Notes: a model not told the origin generated them from the letters alone. DNA of 64,000 bases from Clostridiales bacterium (GCA_017451265.1 JAFSPU010000008.1:1-64000); one strand, 5' to 3'. Shown: positions 34,122 to 43,343, counted from the stretch's first letter. A program made the numbers and translations.

Positions 34122-36713
34122 CTACCATTGCCAGTCGTCAAACAGACGGATCTTTTTATCCTCCATACCGGACTCGAGAGCCTTACGTCTTTTATATTCA
34201 TTAACAGATGCTGTAGCGATCAGTATAGCGCCCAGCACGAGCAGATAAATCCACCAGAGCCTGCTGTCCCAGAATACCATCGCGAACAGCAAAGCGAACT
34301 CACCTATAGTTGTGATGGCAAGGATAAACCAGCTTCTTCTCTTGAAGATAAACGAGTATATAAAGATACCGACTGCACACACAGATATGAGAGTAAGCGG
34401 CAGTAACATCTGCTCGCCCATGGCGTGGAAAGCTTCGATCTGTATGCAAAGCGCTACCACAGAGAACCATATCCAACGCGTAGCCTCGCACGGCATGATG
34501 AACAGGTACACCGCCAGAGCCGCGACGAGCATGAACATAAGTCTGATCTCTGTATCCATTACAGAAGAGAACTCCATGTCGAGTGTGACGAGGCAAAGTG
34601 TGAGTGTACATATTGCGCAGGATACGATCAGTCTGAACCTGGACGACAGCCTCTCGATAAGAGTGTCACCTTCCTTACCGAACCTTCCGGTGAACAGCAT
34701 GATGTACAGCGTCAGGAACAACAGTGTGTATGACATATCCCACACAGGAACCAGACATGCAACGGATGCAAGAAGCGTAAACCAGTCGATGCGCCTGCGG
34801 CTGATGATCTTTGGGCAGATCAGGAATCGTCCGATGAGCGAATAAGCTGCGACGAATATGAGACTTACGACAGCATTATCAACCTCATTCAGGCAAAGCC
34901 TGTACATGACTGAAACCATGAATGTGACCGCAGGCAGACAGCCGAAATAGTTGTCCGTATCAATGAGCGTAAGAACTGTAAAGATAACATCGATCACGAT
35001 CATCGCAATGAAGCCCTCAAGAGAGTCAGAGAAGGTAAGGATCATAAGTATCAGATTACCTGTGATGAGCATCGGCAGGACACTGAAGCGCGCACTGATA
35101 TGCGTCAGCTTATCCACAGTTCTGAACTTGTTCATGAGCACAACGACAGCATAAAGAGCAACTGAAGCTGAAGCATAAAGGATCGGGATAAGTTCCTCAT
35201 CGCCTTCTGTGAAATTGATCAGGAAAACGACAACCGATGCCACACACGCCGCGATCTTTACATGCACCAGCTTAAACCTGTAATTGATAAGAACAGCACC
35301 CGCAGCGATCACGAGGAAAACGATGATCGGGACTATTCCGTCTTTCAGTAACAGCTGACTCTCTACTACTGCGGACGCGAAAACAAGATACATATAGACC
35401 GCACGCTCGATGCTGTTCTTACTCATTACGTAAACTGCACCGCACGCCAGAAGCGGGATCAGATATACCGTGTAGTACATGAAGTCGTGTACGAGTCCGG
35501 GAAGGCTCTGCGAGTAGCCTGTACAGTAATGGATGATGATAACCGTAAGAGACATGCCCACGCTGATGATGGCATTGCTCACATAATTCTCATGCTTAAT
35601 AAGCCTGTACAGTGCAAGCATGAAAGCGATGGTCAGAAACGCGATTATCAGGAATGCTGTCCTGCTTTCCACGTATGCAACTTTAATATGGATCAGCGTA
35701 AATATCGGCGCGAGCGCAGATACGAATGCGATCCACTTTCTCTTTCTGGTAAGCATGAGCAGAGACGCCCAGTACATTAGATTGGAAAGAATAAACGGAA
35801 TGAATGTCAGTCTTCCGAATGATGCCGTCATGAAGAAGCCTATCACCGCAACGTAAGCCGTAATCTCCGCGAACTTGTCGAAGAACTTAAGCTTAGGCTT
35901 AATGAAATAGATAAGTCCTGACACGAATGCAGCGGTACATATACCGAAAGCGAGGCCCTTAACGTTGCCCATGGCCTCCATGCAAATAAAGATCTCTGAC
36001 CATACGAAACCAAGATAACTAATGGCGACCTGAAGCTTGGTGCCGAATATCCTATAGCCGATAAGGCCCGACACGCCGAGCGAGAGCGCGCAGCATACGA
36101 GTGTGATCATCTCCTCCTGAAGATCGAACGCAAGGAAGCCTACGAAGACCGCAATCGGCGTGATAAGGCTGCCCAACATGTACAGTACTGAAGATGTGCT
36201 CTCAAGCTTGAGCTTATCGCGGCTTAACTTGCTTAAAGCGTACACGCCGGAAACGACGAGCAGGAGCACAATGCACTTAAGCACCGGCAGCATCGTCTGC
36301 CATGTAGCCGAGATGAAAACGGCAGCGGCGATGACCATGAGAAGCACGCCAACGGAAAAAGAAACACCGACAGCTGTGGAGCCGCCTTTGCGCTGCTTAG
36401 GCTGAGCTGAATATGTCGGAAGAGGAGCCTGCGGTACCGGAGCAGGTTTAAATACCGGCTGCGCCTGAGGCTGAGTCTGCGCCTGTACCTTCACTTGAGG
36501 CTGAGGCTGAACGGGCTGCTGAACCTGAACTTCAGGCTTGGGCTGCACCACGGGCTGTGACTGAACCAGCGGCTGCTGCGACTTGAGCTTCTTAAGCTCG
36601 TCCTCCAGAGCGCGGTACTTCTTATAGTACTTGTCCTTCTCAATCGTGGTAAAGATGATCGCAACCGTAGCCACAACACAGTAGACAAATAATGATGCTA
36701 ATAAACCTAACAT
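34122..36713 (-). CDS. Giant multi-pass membrane protein with Pro/Gln linker
   Basis: This is an 863-residue protein: an N-terminal anchor (1-23), a coiled-coil stretch (KDKYYKKYRALEDELKKLKSQQ), a Pro/Gln/Val linker (about 47-100), then more than 20 hydrophobic helices to the end. The closing segment is basic (EYKRRKALESGMEDKKIRLFDDWQW). The pattern is that of DUF2339/DUF2157-like large membrane proteins of Clostridia. Its partner and role are unknown. Strong promoter upstream at 36763-36790. Confidence 0.75.
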   Translation of the reverse strand: MLGLLASLFVYCVVATVAIIFTTIEKDKYYKKYRALEDELKKLKSQQPLVQSQPVVQPKPEVQVQQPVQPQPQVKVQAQTQPQAQPVFKPAPVPQAPLPTYSAQPKQRKGGSTAVGVSFSVGVLLMVIAAAVFISATWQTMLPVLKCIVLLLVVSGVYALSKLSRDKLKLESTSSVLYMLGSLITPIAVFVGFLAFDLQEEMITLVCCALSLGVSGLIGYRIFGTKLQVAISYLGFVWSEIFICMEAMGNVKGLAFGICTAAFVSGLIYFIKPKLKFFDKFAEITAYVAVIGFFMTASFGRLTFIPFILSNLMYWASLLMLTRKRKWIAFVSALAPIFTLIHIKVAYVESRTAFLIIAFLTIAFMLALYRLIKHENYVSNAIISVGMSLTVIIIHYCTGYSQSLPGLVHDFMYYTVYLIPLLACGAVYVMSKNSIERAVYMYLVFASAVVESQLLLKDGIVPIIVFLVIAAGAVLINYRFKLVHVKIAACVASVVVFLINFTEGDEELIPILYASASVALYAVVVLMNKFRTVDKLTHISARFSVLPMLITGNLILMILTFSDSLEGFIAMIVIDVIFTVLTLIDTDNYFGCLPAVTFMVSVMYRLCLNEVDNAVVSLIFVAAYSLIGRFLICPKIISRRRIDWFTLLASVACLVPVWDMSYTLLFLTLYIMLFTGRFGKEGDTLIERLSSRFRLIVSCAICTLTLCLVTLDMEFSSVMDTEIRLMFMLVAALAVYLFIMPCEATRWIWFSVVALCIQIEAFHAMGEQMLLPLTLISVCAVGIFIYSFIFKRRSWFILAITTIGEFALLFAMVFWDSRLWWIYLLVLGAILIATASVNEYKRRKALESGMEDKKIRLFDDWQW

Positions 36714-36762
36714 AACTCTCGCCTCCTATCCCAAAGGTTAAAGATAAGTTCAAGTTAATGTC

Positions 36763-36790
36763 AGTATAGCAAAATTACTTTGATTGTCAA
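36763..36790 (-). promoter_or_regulatory. Promoter of the giant membrane protein gene
   Basis: Minus-strand TTGACA (36785-36790), 16-bp spacer, TATACT (36763-36768). A short hairpin (GTATTC/GAATAC) directly upstream could end the preceding lipoprotein transcript. Confidence 0.75.
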
Positions 36791-36819
36791 AGTATTCTGG
36801 AGAATACCTCAAATTTGCC

Positions 36820-37566
36820 TTACTCGTAATCGTCCTCGATGTAAGCTACATCCTCTTCAGGATTATAGAAACCTGCTAGCGGGAAAGGATCAGGCAGGTT
36901 ATCCTCGCTCATGGCGCGGGGCATCAGATACCATACAGTGTATCCTTCAGGAAGCTCGGAAACGGGTGTACCTGCGTTGTAGAATATCAGCATGTCACCC
37001 TGGTGAATGCCGTATGAATCGGAAGCAATAAAGCTGATCTGCGTACCATCAGTATCGGTCTCGATCCACTCCTCGCCTTCTGCATTTTCCATATCGAAAT
37101 AATCGACTCTTACAGCATACGAATAATCGTCAAGCTTAATGACTTCACCGAACTGTCCGTCAGCATGGCAGATGTAGTAGAAGCCTGCATCGAAGTCATG
37201 GAAGTTGTAGTAGAAAGAACCGTCAGACGCAAGTTCCAGGTAAGCAGCCCAACCGCCTGCACCACTTGAGAGAAGGTAGGTGTCAGCATGTGCTGCAAAG
37301 AAATCCAGACTCTCCTGGTCAGAAAGAACCGTACCGTTTGACTCTGATTCTGTCTCGGCAACTGTACTTGCAGACGGAGCAGAAACAGTCGAGGAAGCAG
37401 CAGTGGGATCGGCGATTACCGGCTGCAGTGAATCAGTCTGAGCTGTAACCTCGGTCTGTTCTGTAATCTGCGCAGGCTGTGTCTCAGTCTCGGCGGCAGG
37501 CATACTGCACGAACTCATAAGAACGGCAGATGCGATCAGTGTTGCTGTAATTATTCTTCTTTTCAT
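36820..37566 (-). CDS. Lipoprotein, unknown function
   Basis: A 248-residue lipoprotein with the lipobox LMSSC (Cys20). A Thr/Gln/Glu-rich linker (about 25-75) leads to a globular domain rich in aromatics and Asp (AAYLELASDGSFYYNFHDFDAGFYYICHADGQFGEV). The mid part resembles small beta-barrel lipocalin-like folds, but I cannot assign it. It follows the next lipoprotein gene by 15 bases; the two form a pair behind the NlpC/P60 gene. Confidence 0.75.
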   Translation of the reverse strand: MKRRIITATLIASAVLMSSCSMPAAETETQPAQITEQTEVTAQTDSLQPVIADPTAASSTVSAPSASTVAETESESNGTVLSDQESLDFFAAHADTYLLSSGAGGWAAYLELASDGSFYYNFHDFDAGFYYICHADGQFGEVIKLDDYSYAVRVDYFDMENAEGEEWIETDTDGTQISFIASDSYGIHQGDMLIFYNAGTPVSELPEGYTVWYLMPRAMSEDNLPDPFPLAGFYNPEEDVAYIEDDYE

Positions 37567-37581
37567 AATCTCTCCTATTAT

Positions 37582-38487
37582 TTAAAGAGCACCGGAAAGC
37601 AGGTCATGCATGTCATCATAAGACATTGCATAAGTATCTACATCTGAGAGCGCATTAACCATATCGGGCTGCGTCAGGTAGTTATACTGCAGAAGTGCTT
37701 CTATATATTCATAAACCTCGGCCTTTGCCTCTTCGAAATCATCCTCGTCAATGGCAGCGTCATTCATGCTGTAATCAGAAACATATTCAGTATAGTCATC
37801 ATTAGGATGTGAGAATTTCGTGATATTTCCTGACAGGTACATTTCCGAACCGTTAAACTGATAGACGGAATATGAATCAGTCCATTCCTCGTCGCCTTCA
37901 CCCCTGAAAACAAAGAGGAATCCGGGGTCCATAGGGGCGATGGCATATCTGCCTCCTCCGCCCGCCAGAACATCGAATCCTTCCAGCGAGAGAATGAGGT
38001 TGCTTGTTCCTGAAGCGGGGTCATAAGAATACACTTCAAGGTCGGCATTGTATGTGGTCTCGGTCTTCATGAGGAACAGCTCCTCCAGACCGTCACCTGT
38101 GACATCATACAGCGCAAGGGGCACTTCTTCCGAAGGAGCCATAACTCCGCTGCCCGGAGCAACCGTTGCCATCCAGTTATAAGCGCGGATGGCATCCTCA
38201 TTATCTTCAATGATCGTCAGGTAATCAGCATAAGCTGCAGCTCTTACCTCATCCGAAACTGTAGGCACTGCAGGTGCGGCAGAAGTCTCGGTCGTCTCCA
38301 CAGGATGTGTCTCCTCGGTAACCGTGGTCTCCGCCTCCTCGGTCGGCTCTGTCTCCCTCACGAAACCTGAGCCGCTGTCATCGTCATCATCATGACGTGA
38401 TCTGTTTCTCTTACCGTTATCCGAACTGCACGCCGTCAGGAGAATTGCTCCCGCCAAAACACAAGATAACACTGCTCTCTTTTTCAT
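37582..38487 (-). CDS. Lipoprotein with calcium-type DxTGDG motif
   Basis: A 301-residue lipoprotein (lipobox LTAC, Cys20). A basic/acidic opening (KRNRSRHDDDDD) and Thr/Glu linker (about 40-80) are followed by a domain with ALYDVTGDGLEELFLMK, like FG-GAP or EF-hand-type calcium loops found in extracellular proteins. The C-terminal half is acidic. Function unknown; it faces outside the membrane. Confidence 0.75.
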   Translation of the reverse strand: MKKRAVLSCVLAGAILLTACSSDNGKRNRSRHDDDDDSGSGFVRETEPTEEAETTVTEETHPVETTETSAAPAVPTVSDEVRAAAYADYLTIIEDNEDAIRAYNWMATVAPGSGVMAPSEEVPLALYDVTGDGLEELFLMKTETTYNADLEVYSYDPASGTSNLILSLEGFDVLAGGGGRYAIAPMDPGFLFVFRGEGDEEWTDSYSVYQFNGSEMYLSGNITKFSHPNDDYTEYVSDYSMNDAAIDEDDFEEAKAEVYEYIEALLQYNYLTQPDMVNALSDVDTYAMSYDDMHDLLSGAL

Positions 38488-38539
38488 GAAATTACCCCCA
38501 TAATCAATGCGCGGGCTGTTAACCCGCGCATATTTTTAC

Positions 38540-39787
38540 TTAAGTATAGATCCTTCGTATGGAAACGATACTCGAGCGGTCGATGGAGCCGTAAACCGTA
38601 CCCCATGCTCGTCCTCTGGCGTCTACGCACTGACCGTTTCCGACATAGATACCTACGTGGCCGCTGTAGCCTCCGGAACCCCAGCATACGATGTCACCCG
38701 GCATTACCTGATCACGGGGAACCGATACGCCTACGCTCGTCAATGACTGTGAGTAGTGCGGCAGTGAGATACCCATCTGTGCATAGCAGTAGCATACGAG
38801 ACCGGAACAGTCTACTGCGGAACTGCTGGAAGCACCCCAGACATAAGGCGTACCTACCATGGACTCCGCGATGCTCGCAATGGTGTATCCGTTGTTACCG
38901 TAGGATACCCATCCTCCGCCGCCACCGCCGCCGGAAGAACCGCCTGACGATCCGCCGCCGCCTCTGCCGCCAGTATACTGCGGCCTGGGAGTAGGTGTAG
39001 GAGGAGGTGTCTGTGTCGTATAAGACATGTAGACATATCCTTCTGTGCCGTCCTCGGCTATAACGTGATACCACTTATCGGAAACACCGATACAGTGAAG
39101 TCTGTCTTCATCATAGAGGATACCGACCTGCTCGGAATCGACAGAAGGCTCGGCACGCATAATGAGCGAACCTGTATCAACCCAAACGGTTCTGTCGATC
39201 GCTACCCATACCATCTCGTAGGAAAGAGTGTTGGTAAGAACATAACCCTCGACTCCGTCCTCAGTCCTGATCTTGGACCATGTGTCACCGATACCGATAC
39301 GTGTTACACCATCAGCGTAATCCAGAGTCTGGAGAGTGATGGAACTCATGTCAGGGAACTCCTTAAGGATGGAGTTCTGAGCGGCAATATAGTAAGTGGT
39401 CTCATCAGGAGCGAAGTACTGGGGATCAAGAAGCTCGATAGGAAGACCCGCTTCATCGAAGCCCTGAACTACCGTGTAAGCATCTACGTCCTGATACTCG
39501 GTATCCAGATAACCTGTCTGGAATTCTTCGTTATAATCGGCACTTACCGTACCGCCGTTAAGGTAGTAATCATAGTCACCGGAATCGATCTGAGCCTGAA
39601 CATCTTCCGGAGGAACTTCAGGGTCAAACTCTTCATCGGGGAAAGTTTCATCATAAGCTGCACGGACCTTCAAAGAAGGAGCCAGTCCTTCACGCAGTCC
39701 GAGGGGGAGGCATACGAAAGGTAATGCCACCGATACACATACTATGAGAGCGAGTACGCTCTTCTTTGAATTTTCACAGTTCTTCAT
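38540..39787 (-). CDS. SH3b and NlpC/P60 cell-wall hydrolase
   Basis: This is a 415-residue exported protein: signal/anchor (KKSVLALIVCVSVALPFVCL), a region of about 60-140 with no assignment, two bacterial SH3 domains (about 150-205 and 215-270, for example LIMRAEPSVDSEQVGILYDEDRLHCIGV), a glycine-rich linker, and a NlpC/P60 domain. The catalytic Cys is in AVDCSGLVCYC and the His in GHVGIYVGNG. It likely cuts peptidoglycan stem peptides. The ATG at 39787 has GGAAG upstream. It heads the minus-strand group with the two lipoproteins. Confidence 0.9.
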   Translation of the reverse strand: MKNCENSKKSVLALIVCVSVALPFVCLPLGLREGLAPSLKVRAAYDETFPDEEFDPEVPPEDVQAQIDSGDYDYYLNGGTVSADYNEEFQTGYLDTEYQDVDAYTVVQGFDEAGLPIELLDPQYFAPDETTYYIAAQNSILKEFPDMSSITLQTLDYADGVTRIGIGDTWSKIRTEDGVEGYVLTNTLSYEMVWVAIDRTVWVDTGSLIMRAEPSVDSEQVGILYDEDRLHCIGVSDKWYHVIAEDGTEGYVYMSYTTQTPPPTPTPRPQYTGGRGGGGSSGGSSGGGGGGGWVSYGNNGYTIASIAESMVGTPYVWGASSSSAVDCSGLVCYCYAQMGISLPHYSQSLTSVGVSVPRDQVMPGDIVCWGSGGYSGHVGIYVGNGQCVDARGRAWGTVYGSIDRSSIVSIRRIYT

Positions 39788-39887
39788 ATTATACTTCCAA
39801 TCGGATTGTAACAAAGTATTGCTACGGTCCGGTTACAATTCTATCTTAATTAGTTCTCCAATTTGAGGAAATAAAACGGCAATTGTT

Positions 39888-40277
39888 TCAGCTTCTGTAT
39901 CCTATAAAATCTGCGTTGGCTATCAATTTTCCGGTGTCATCCGTAACTTTCACGGAGTAATTGCAGATAGTCTTTCCATTCTTGATCTGCTCTGTCTGTG
40001 CGTAAAGGTACTTGCCCCTTCCGGGAGAATTAAACACGATGTTCGAGCTTAATGTCACGCATTTCATGGGGCCGCAGTTACTGGCGATACCGAATGTGTA
40101 ATCAGCCAGGGTATAGATACATCCGCCCATAACGACATTGTTGCCGTTAAGATGCTTATCTTTTATCTCCAGTCTTGTCTTGGCGAAGCCTTCCTCGATC
40201 TCAAGGATCTCGATCTCGGTGGTGTCATTCGCATATCTGTCCGTTACGAACAGCTCTCTTGTCTCTTCCGGATTCAT
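39888..40277 (-). CDS. PaaI-type hotdog thioesterase
   Basis: A 129-residue hotdog-fold protein. It shows HLNGNNVVMGGCIYTLADYTFGIASN, where the helix after GG is the family core, and VTLSSNIVFNSPGRGKYLYAQ. PaaI-type enzymes hydrolyse acyl-CoA thioesters, here with an unknown acyl group. Length is normal. It lies directly after the terminator of the large noncoding RNA, on the same strand. Confidence 0.88.
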   Translation of the reverse strand: MNPEETRELFVTDRYANDTTEIEILEIEEGFAKTRLEIKDKHLNGNNVVMGGCIYTLADYTFGIASNCGPMKCVTLSSNIVFNSPGRGKYLYAQTEQIKNGKTICNYSVKVTDDTGKLIANADFIGYRS

Positions 40278-40310
40278 AGTTAATATTATACCACATCTAC
40301 TATTTAATAA

Positions 40311-40342
40311 TAAAAAGCGGAGAATGCTTTAACATTCTCCGC
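40311..40342 (-). terminator. Terminator of the large noncoding RNA
   Basis: On the minus strand GCGGAGAATG (40342-40333), loop TTAAAG, CATTCTCCGC (40326-40317) and then TTTTTATT: a perfect 10-bp Rho-independent terminator that separates the RNA from the thioesterase gene. Confidence 0.93.
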
Positions 40343-40909
40343 ATATGAAAGCTCCAGCGAACCTAAACTTCATCCTCGTCCAACAGCGCCCTTTAATTAA
40401 CCTCCCGAGCTTCTTATCATCGCAACGACTAAACTTGACTGTTACGACTTAAATCTTACACCGTGCTACTCGTATCTCCCATTCGCCGCATATTCCAAAT
40501 TGCTTCTTCCCGTATACCGTCAGGTGTCCGATACGTCAAGTCACCCGCTGCCGTACACAATACCGGCTACTCGGTTTGCACGAACCGATGTAACATCCGT
40601 CGCACCTCGGAATCTACCTGTCGGCTATGACATCTCATAAGCTCGCGGATCGAAATCCGAATCAACTAATCTGTTACAACTGCGACTTGTAAGCGGAAAC
40701 CCGCTCCTTCAATCGCTGTGCTCGTATTTCCTTCCTACCCTCAATACTCTGCTTCGTATCCCCGGGATCAGATGCCCTAGGCAGGTCACCCGCTTCGTTT
40801 CTTCGGCTTCGCCTCCGGTCACCCTTTGGTTCAACCCTTCGCCCGCTTGAGATAAGGTAAGGCGGCCTCCGTGTCCGAATACTTCAGTCTTCAGTATTCC
40901 CTGGAGCTA
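40311..40909 (-). ncRNA. Large structured noncoding RNA (~600 nt), family not identified
   Basis: The 40,278-41,069 gap has no ORF of note and instead holds a self-contained RNA gene on the minus strand. A promoter (40915-40943) leads to a predicted start near 40909. The ends pair: AGCTCCAG (40908-40901) with CTGGAGCT (40357-40350), closing about 560 nt. Inner hairpins with perfect stems include GAATACT/AGTATTC (40899-40877), CGGAT-TTCG-ATCCG (40659-40646), TATGA/TCATA (40639-40626), CGGTT/AACCG (40587-40572), and a bulged stem at 40716-40682 with AGCGG-GTTT-CCGCT. A perfect 10-bp terminator follows the closing helix. Size and design recall OLE, ROOL and GOLLD RNAs; I cannot match it to one of them. 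It is not RNase P or tmRNA by size and motifs. Function unknown. Confidence 0.8.
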
Positions 40910-40914
40910 CTTTA

Positions 40915-40943
40915 ATAATACCGCGTGCGTACTGTTACAACAA
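40915..40943 (-). promoter_or_regulatory. Promoter of the large noncoding RNA
   Basis: Minus-strand TTGTTG (40938-40943), 17-bp spacer, TATTAT (40915-40920). It starts transcription right at the closing helix of the RNA and is divergent from the mscS promoter at about 41017. Confidence 0.75.
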
Positions 40944-41013
40944 TGTTACATAAGGCACATTTCGGCAGCGAAAAGATTGTAGTCTTTTGCGACTGGCGGG
41001 CGCTTTTTTACCG

Positions 41014-41022
41014 TGTTATAAT
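41014..41022 (+). promoter_or_regulatory. Extended -10 promoter of mscS
   Basis: TGTTATAAT (TG at 41014-41015, TATAAT at 41017-41022) on the plus strand with no clear -35. The same TGTTATAAT string drives the response-regulator gene at 44647-44655. Confidence 0.6.
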
Positions 41023-41069
41023 TGATATGTTGTGTGAGGGTATCCTCATCTTTTCCACGAGGTATTTAT

Positions 41070-42137
41070 ATGTATGAAGCACTGGACAAATGGCTGATCG
41101 ATCGCATGGGCGACGGGCTTGCTTTCTCTGCCCTTTCAGGCGTCATCAAGCTTGTAATAGCAGCGCTTCTGGCAACAGTTATATACTTCATCCTGAGACT
41201 TTTCAATAACATTATTTTCTCACATTCCAAGGTGGCCGACCTTAAGAAAATGTCCTCCCTTGCCATAGAGAAAAAGACCATGCTGCTTACCGGCGTGTTC
41301 ATGTTCTTCGCCCTGCTTTATGAGCCTTTCCCGAAGATCTCCACCATCGGAAGCATCATCACACTCATGGTGCTGGTCTGCAGCGTAGTCGATGTCTTTA
41401 ATGCGATCTATCAGACCAAAGAGATCTCCAGAAGACGCCCTATCAAGGGTGTGCTGTCTGTAGTAAAGATCGCCATCTGCATCCTGTTTGCCATAATCCT
41501 TATCTCCATACTTCTTAACCAGAATCCGGTAGTTCTGATTTCCGGTGTCGGTGCATTCACTGCCGTTCTTTCCATCGTATTTAAGGACGCGCTCGCAGGA
41601 CTTGTTGCAGGCATCCAGATCACCTCAGAGCACATGTTTGAGATCGGCGACTGGATCTCCATTCCGTCACTTGGAGTTGAAGGTGAAGTTAAGGACATCG
41701 CTCTTATCAGCGTTAAGATCCAGGGCTTCGACAACATCATGCACACACTGCCCGCGAGCTCTTTCGTCGCCACCTCTTCCAAGAACTGGCACAAGACAAT
41801 CCGCAATAAGATGCGTCAGGTTAAGTACACCATTACCATCGATCCCGACACAGTCGTGATGGACGGAGACGAGACGAATCTCACACGCTGGAGACACAGC
41901 GTACTTAACACCATCAAGGAAGATCCTCATTACAAGTCAGGATTTGCGACACAGTGCAGAACACAGGGTTCGTCTTCCGGATACGGTATCCCCGTGGAGA
42001 TCTTCTTCACTGTCGACATTGCTGATTACGACACATACTGCGAGTACACTTCCACATTCGGAAGCAACATCACGGCATCCCTTAAAGACTTCGGATTAAA
42101 GCACTATAAAGTCACTTCTTCTGAGCAGAATAAGTGA
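41070..42137 (+). CDS. MscS-family mechanosensitive channel
   Basis: A 355-residue membrane protein with about four to five segments. The pore helix and gate are in VVLISGVGAFTAVLSIVFKDALAGLVAGIQI, followed by GDWISIPSLGVEGEVKDIALISVKIQ, the MscS beta-domain start. It opens on membrane tension to release solutes. The ATG at 41070 has GAGG nine bases before it; the in-frame ATG at 41022 lies in the promoter. The end overlaps the convergent gene 42112-42468 by 26 bases. Confidence 0.92.
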   Translation: MYEALDKWLIDRMGDGLAFSALSGVIKLVIAALLATVIYFILRLFNNIIFSHSKVADLKKMSSLAIEKKTMLLTGVFMFFALLYEPFPKISTIGSIITLMVLVCSVVDVFNAIYQTKEISRRRPIKGVLSVVKIAICILFAIILISILLNQNPVVLISGVGAFTAVLSIVFKDALAGLVAGIQITSEHMFEIGDWISIPSLGVEGEVKDIALISVKIQGFDNIMHTLPASSFVATSSKNWHKTIRNKMRQVKYTITIDPDTVVMDGDETNLTRWRHSVLNTIKEDPHYKSGFATQCRTQGSSSGYGIPVEIFFTVDIADYDTYCEYTSTFGSNITASLKDFGLKHYKVTSSEQNK

Positions 42138-42468
42138 TGATCTGATCCCTCAGCTTATACATCTCCTGCACGCTGTTTTCCAGAAAATAGTAGTGCATTA
42201 CATACGGCACGAGAAGTATCAGGAACATGCCGCAGAATACGAGTATCGGCAGAGACGGCGCTATCAGGCACACATAAAGCGAACCCATCTCCAGAAGCGC
42301 GAAGAGTACTGTTACGATTAGGTGTATGAACCTCTCATGCTGAAAATATCCTATCTTTATCTCGAACTCGTGCAGCACCTCGGAAGTGCGCTGGGCTGAA
42401 GCGTCCTTCATCTCGTTGTTTATGAAATCCTTTATTGTCGCGACATATTCGAGAATGTATTTCTTCAT
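42112..42468 (-). CDS. Two-pass membrane protein, unknown function
   Basis: A 118-residue protein with a charged N-terminal helix (EYVATIKDFINNEMKDASAQRTSEVLHEFEIKIGYF), two adjacent membrane segments (about 48-68 and 70-92), and a C-terminal amphipathic tail. I do not recognise the family. It overlaps the radical SAM gene start by 4 bases and mscS end by 26, so it is squeezed between expressed neighbours. Confidence 0.7.
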   Translation of the reverse strand: MKKYILEYVATIKDFINNEMKDASAQRTSEVLHEFEIKIGYFQHERFIHLIVTVLFALLEMGSLYVCLIAPSLPILVFCGMFLILLVPYVMHYYFLENSVQEMYKLRDQIITYSAQKK

Positions 42469-43343
42469 AACAGATCCTTAAATCTCCTGTTGATGTAATT
42501 AACAACCTGACGCTTGTTCGCCGTCCATAAAGGTGCGATCAGAACTTTCTTGGCACCGTCACCCGTAAGCCTGTGGATCACTACATTCTCAGGCACCAGT
42601 GCCAGTGCGTCACTTACAATATCAAAATACTCCAGCTGCTCCAAAACCGCAATCTTACCGGCATTATAAAGCTGCTCATAACGTGTGCCTTTGTTGATGT
42701 AAAGGCACGTGAATTTTAGTCCGTCCGTGCCGGCTTTCACAGCGTGCTTCACGCTTCTTAACATCATGTCTTTATCCTCGCCGGGAAGTCCGAAAATGAT
42801 GTGCGTTATCACGTTGATATCAAGTTCCTTAAGTGCCTTCACAGCCTCATCATAAACGCGCGTCTCATAACCCCTTCCGAAGCTTGCCGCCACTTCGTCA
42901 TCGCAGGTCTGCAGACCCAGCTCCAAATAAAGTGGTATCCTCTCCGACACCTGAGCCAACACATTCAAAATATCATCAGGAAGGCAGTCAGGCCTGGTAG
43001 CAACTGACAGTGCCTCCACTTTCGGATGCGCCGCTGCTTCTTCAAGTTTTTCGCGCAGATAATCCGCATCACAATAAGTGCTCGTGAAGCTTTGAAAATA
43101 AGCTATGTAACCAGTGTCCGCGGGAACCTTTTGTGAGAGCCTTCTGATGGCATCGTCGATCTGCTCCGTCACAGGAAGCCTGCATGAGGAAGCGAACTCT
43201 CCCGAGCCCTCTGCGGAACAGAAAGCGCACCCGCCGGTCCCCTTCGTTCCGTCTCGGTTAGGGCACGTCACCTCAAGGCTGATGGCAGCCTTATACATCT
43301 TGTGCCCGAACCTGTCCCTGTAATGTGCCGCTGCAGTTATCAC
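42465..43343 (-). CDS. Radical SAM protein, YhcC-like (TIGR01212 type)
   Basis: A 292-residue radical SAM enzyme. The cluster-binding cysteines are in LEVTCPNRDG and GGCAFCSAEGSGEF, the wide spacing typical of the YhcC group rather than CxxxCxxC. IAYFQSFTSTYC, LSVATRPDCLPDD, LELGLQTCDDEVAASFGRGYE and THIIFGLPGEDKDMM follow the family pattern. Its substrate is not established; tRNA or peptide modification is possible. It overlaps dinB by 4 bases. Confidence 0.9.
   Translation of the reverse strand: MITAAAHYRDRFGHKMYKAAISLEVTCPNRDGTKGTGGCAFCSAEGSGEFASSCRLPVTEQIDDAIRRLSQKVPADTGYIAYFQSFTSTYCDADYLREKLEEAAAHPKVEALSVATRPDCLPDDILNVLAQVSERIPLYLELGLQTCDDEVAASFGRGYETRVYDEAVKALKELDINVITHIIFGLPGEDKDMMLRSVKHAVKAGTDGLKFTCLYINKGTRYEQLYNAGKIAVLEQLEYFDIVSDALALVPENVVIHRLTGDGAKKVLIAPLWTANKRQVVNYINRRFKDLL

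Noticed and set aside
39065..39724. Plus-strand ORF of 219 residues
   Set aside because: Antisense to the NlpC/P60 protein gene.
40311..40909. The large RNA as RNase P RNA, tmRNA or a group II intron
   Set aside because: It is too long for RNase P or tmRNA and lacks their motifs (no GAGGAAAGTCC-type core, no terminal CCA or tag frame). No intron ORF or domain V hairpin is seen.
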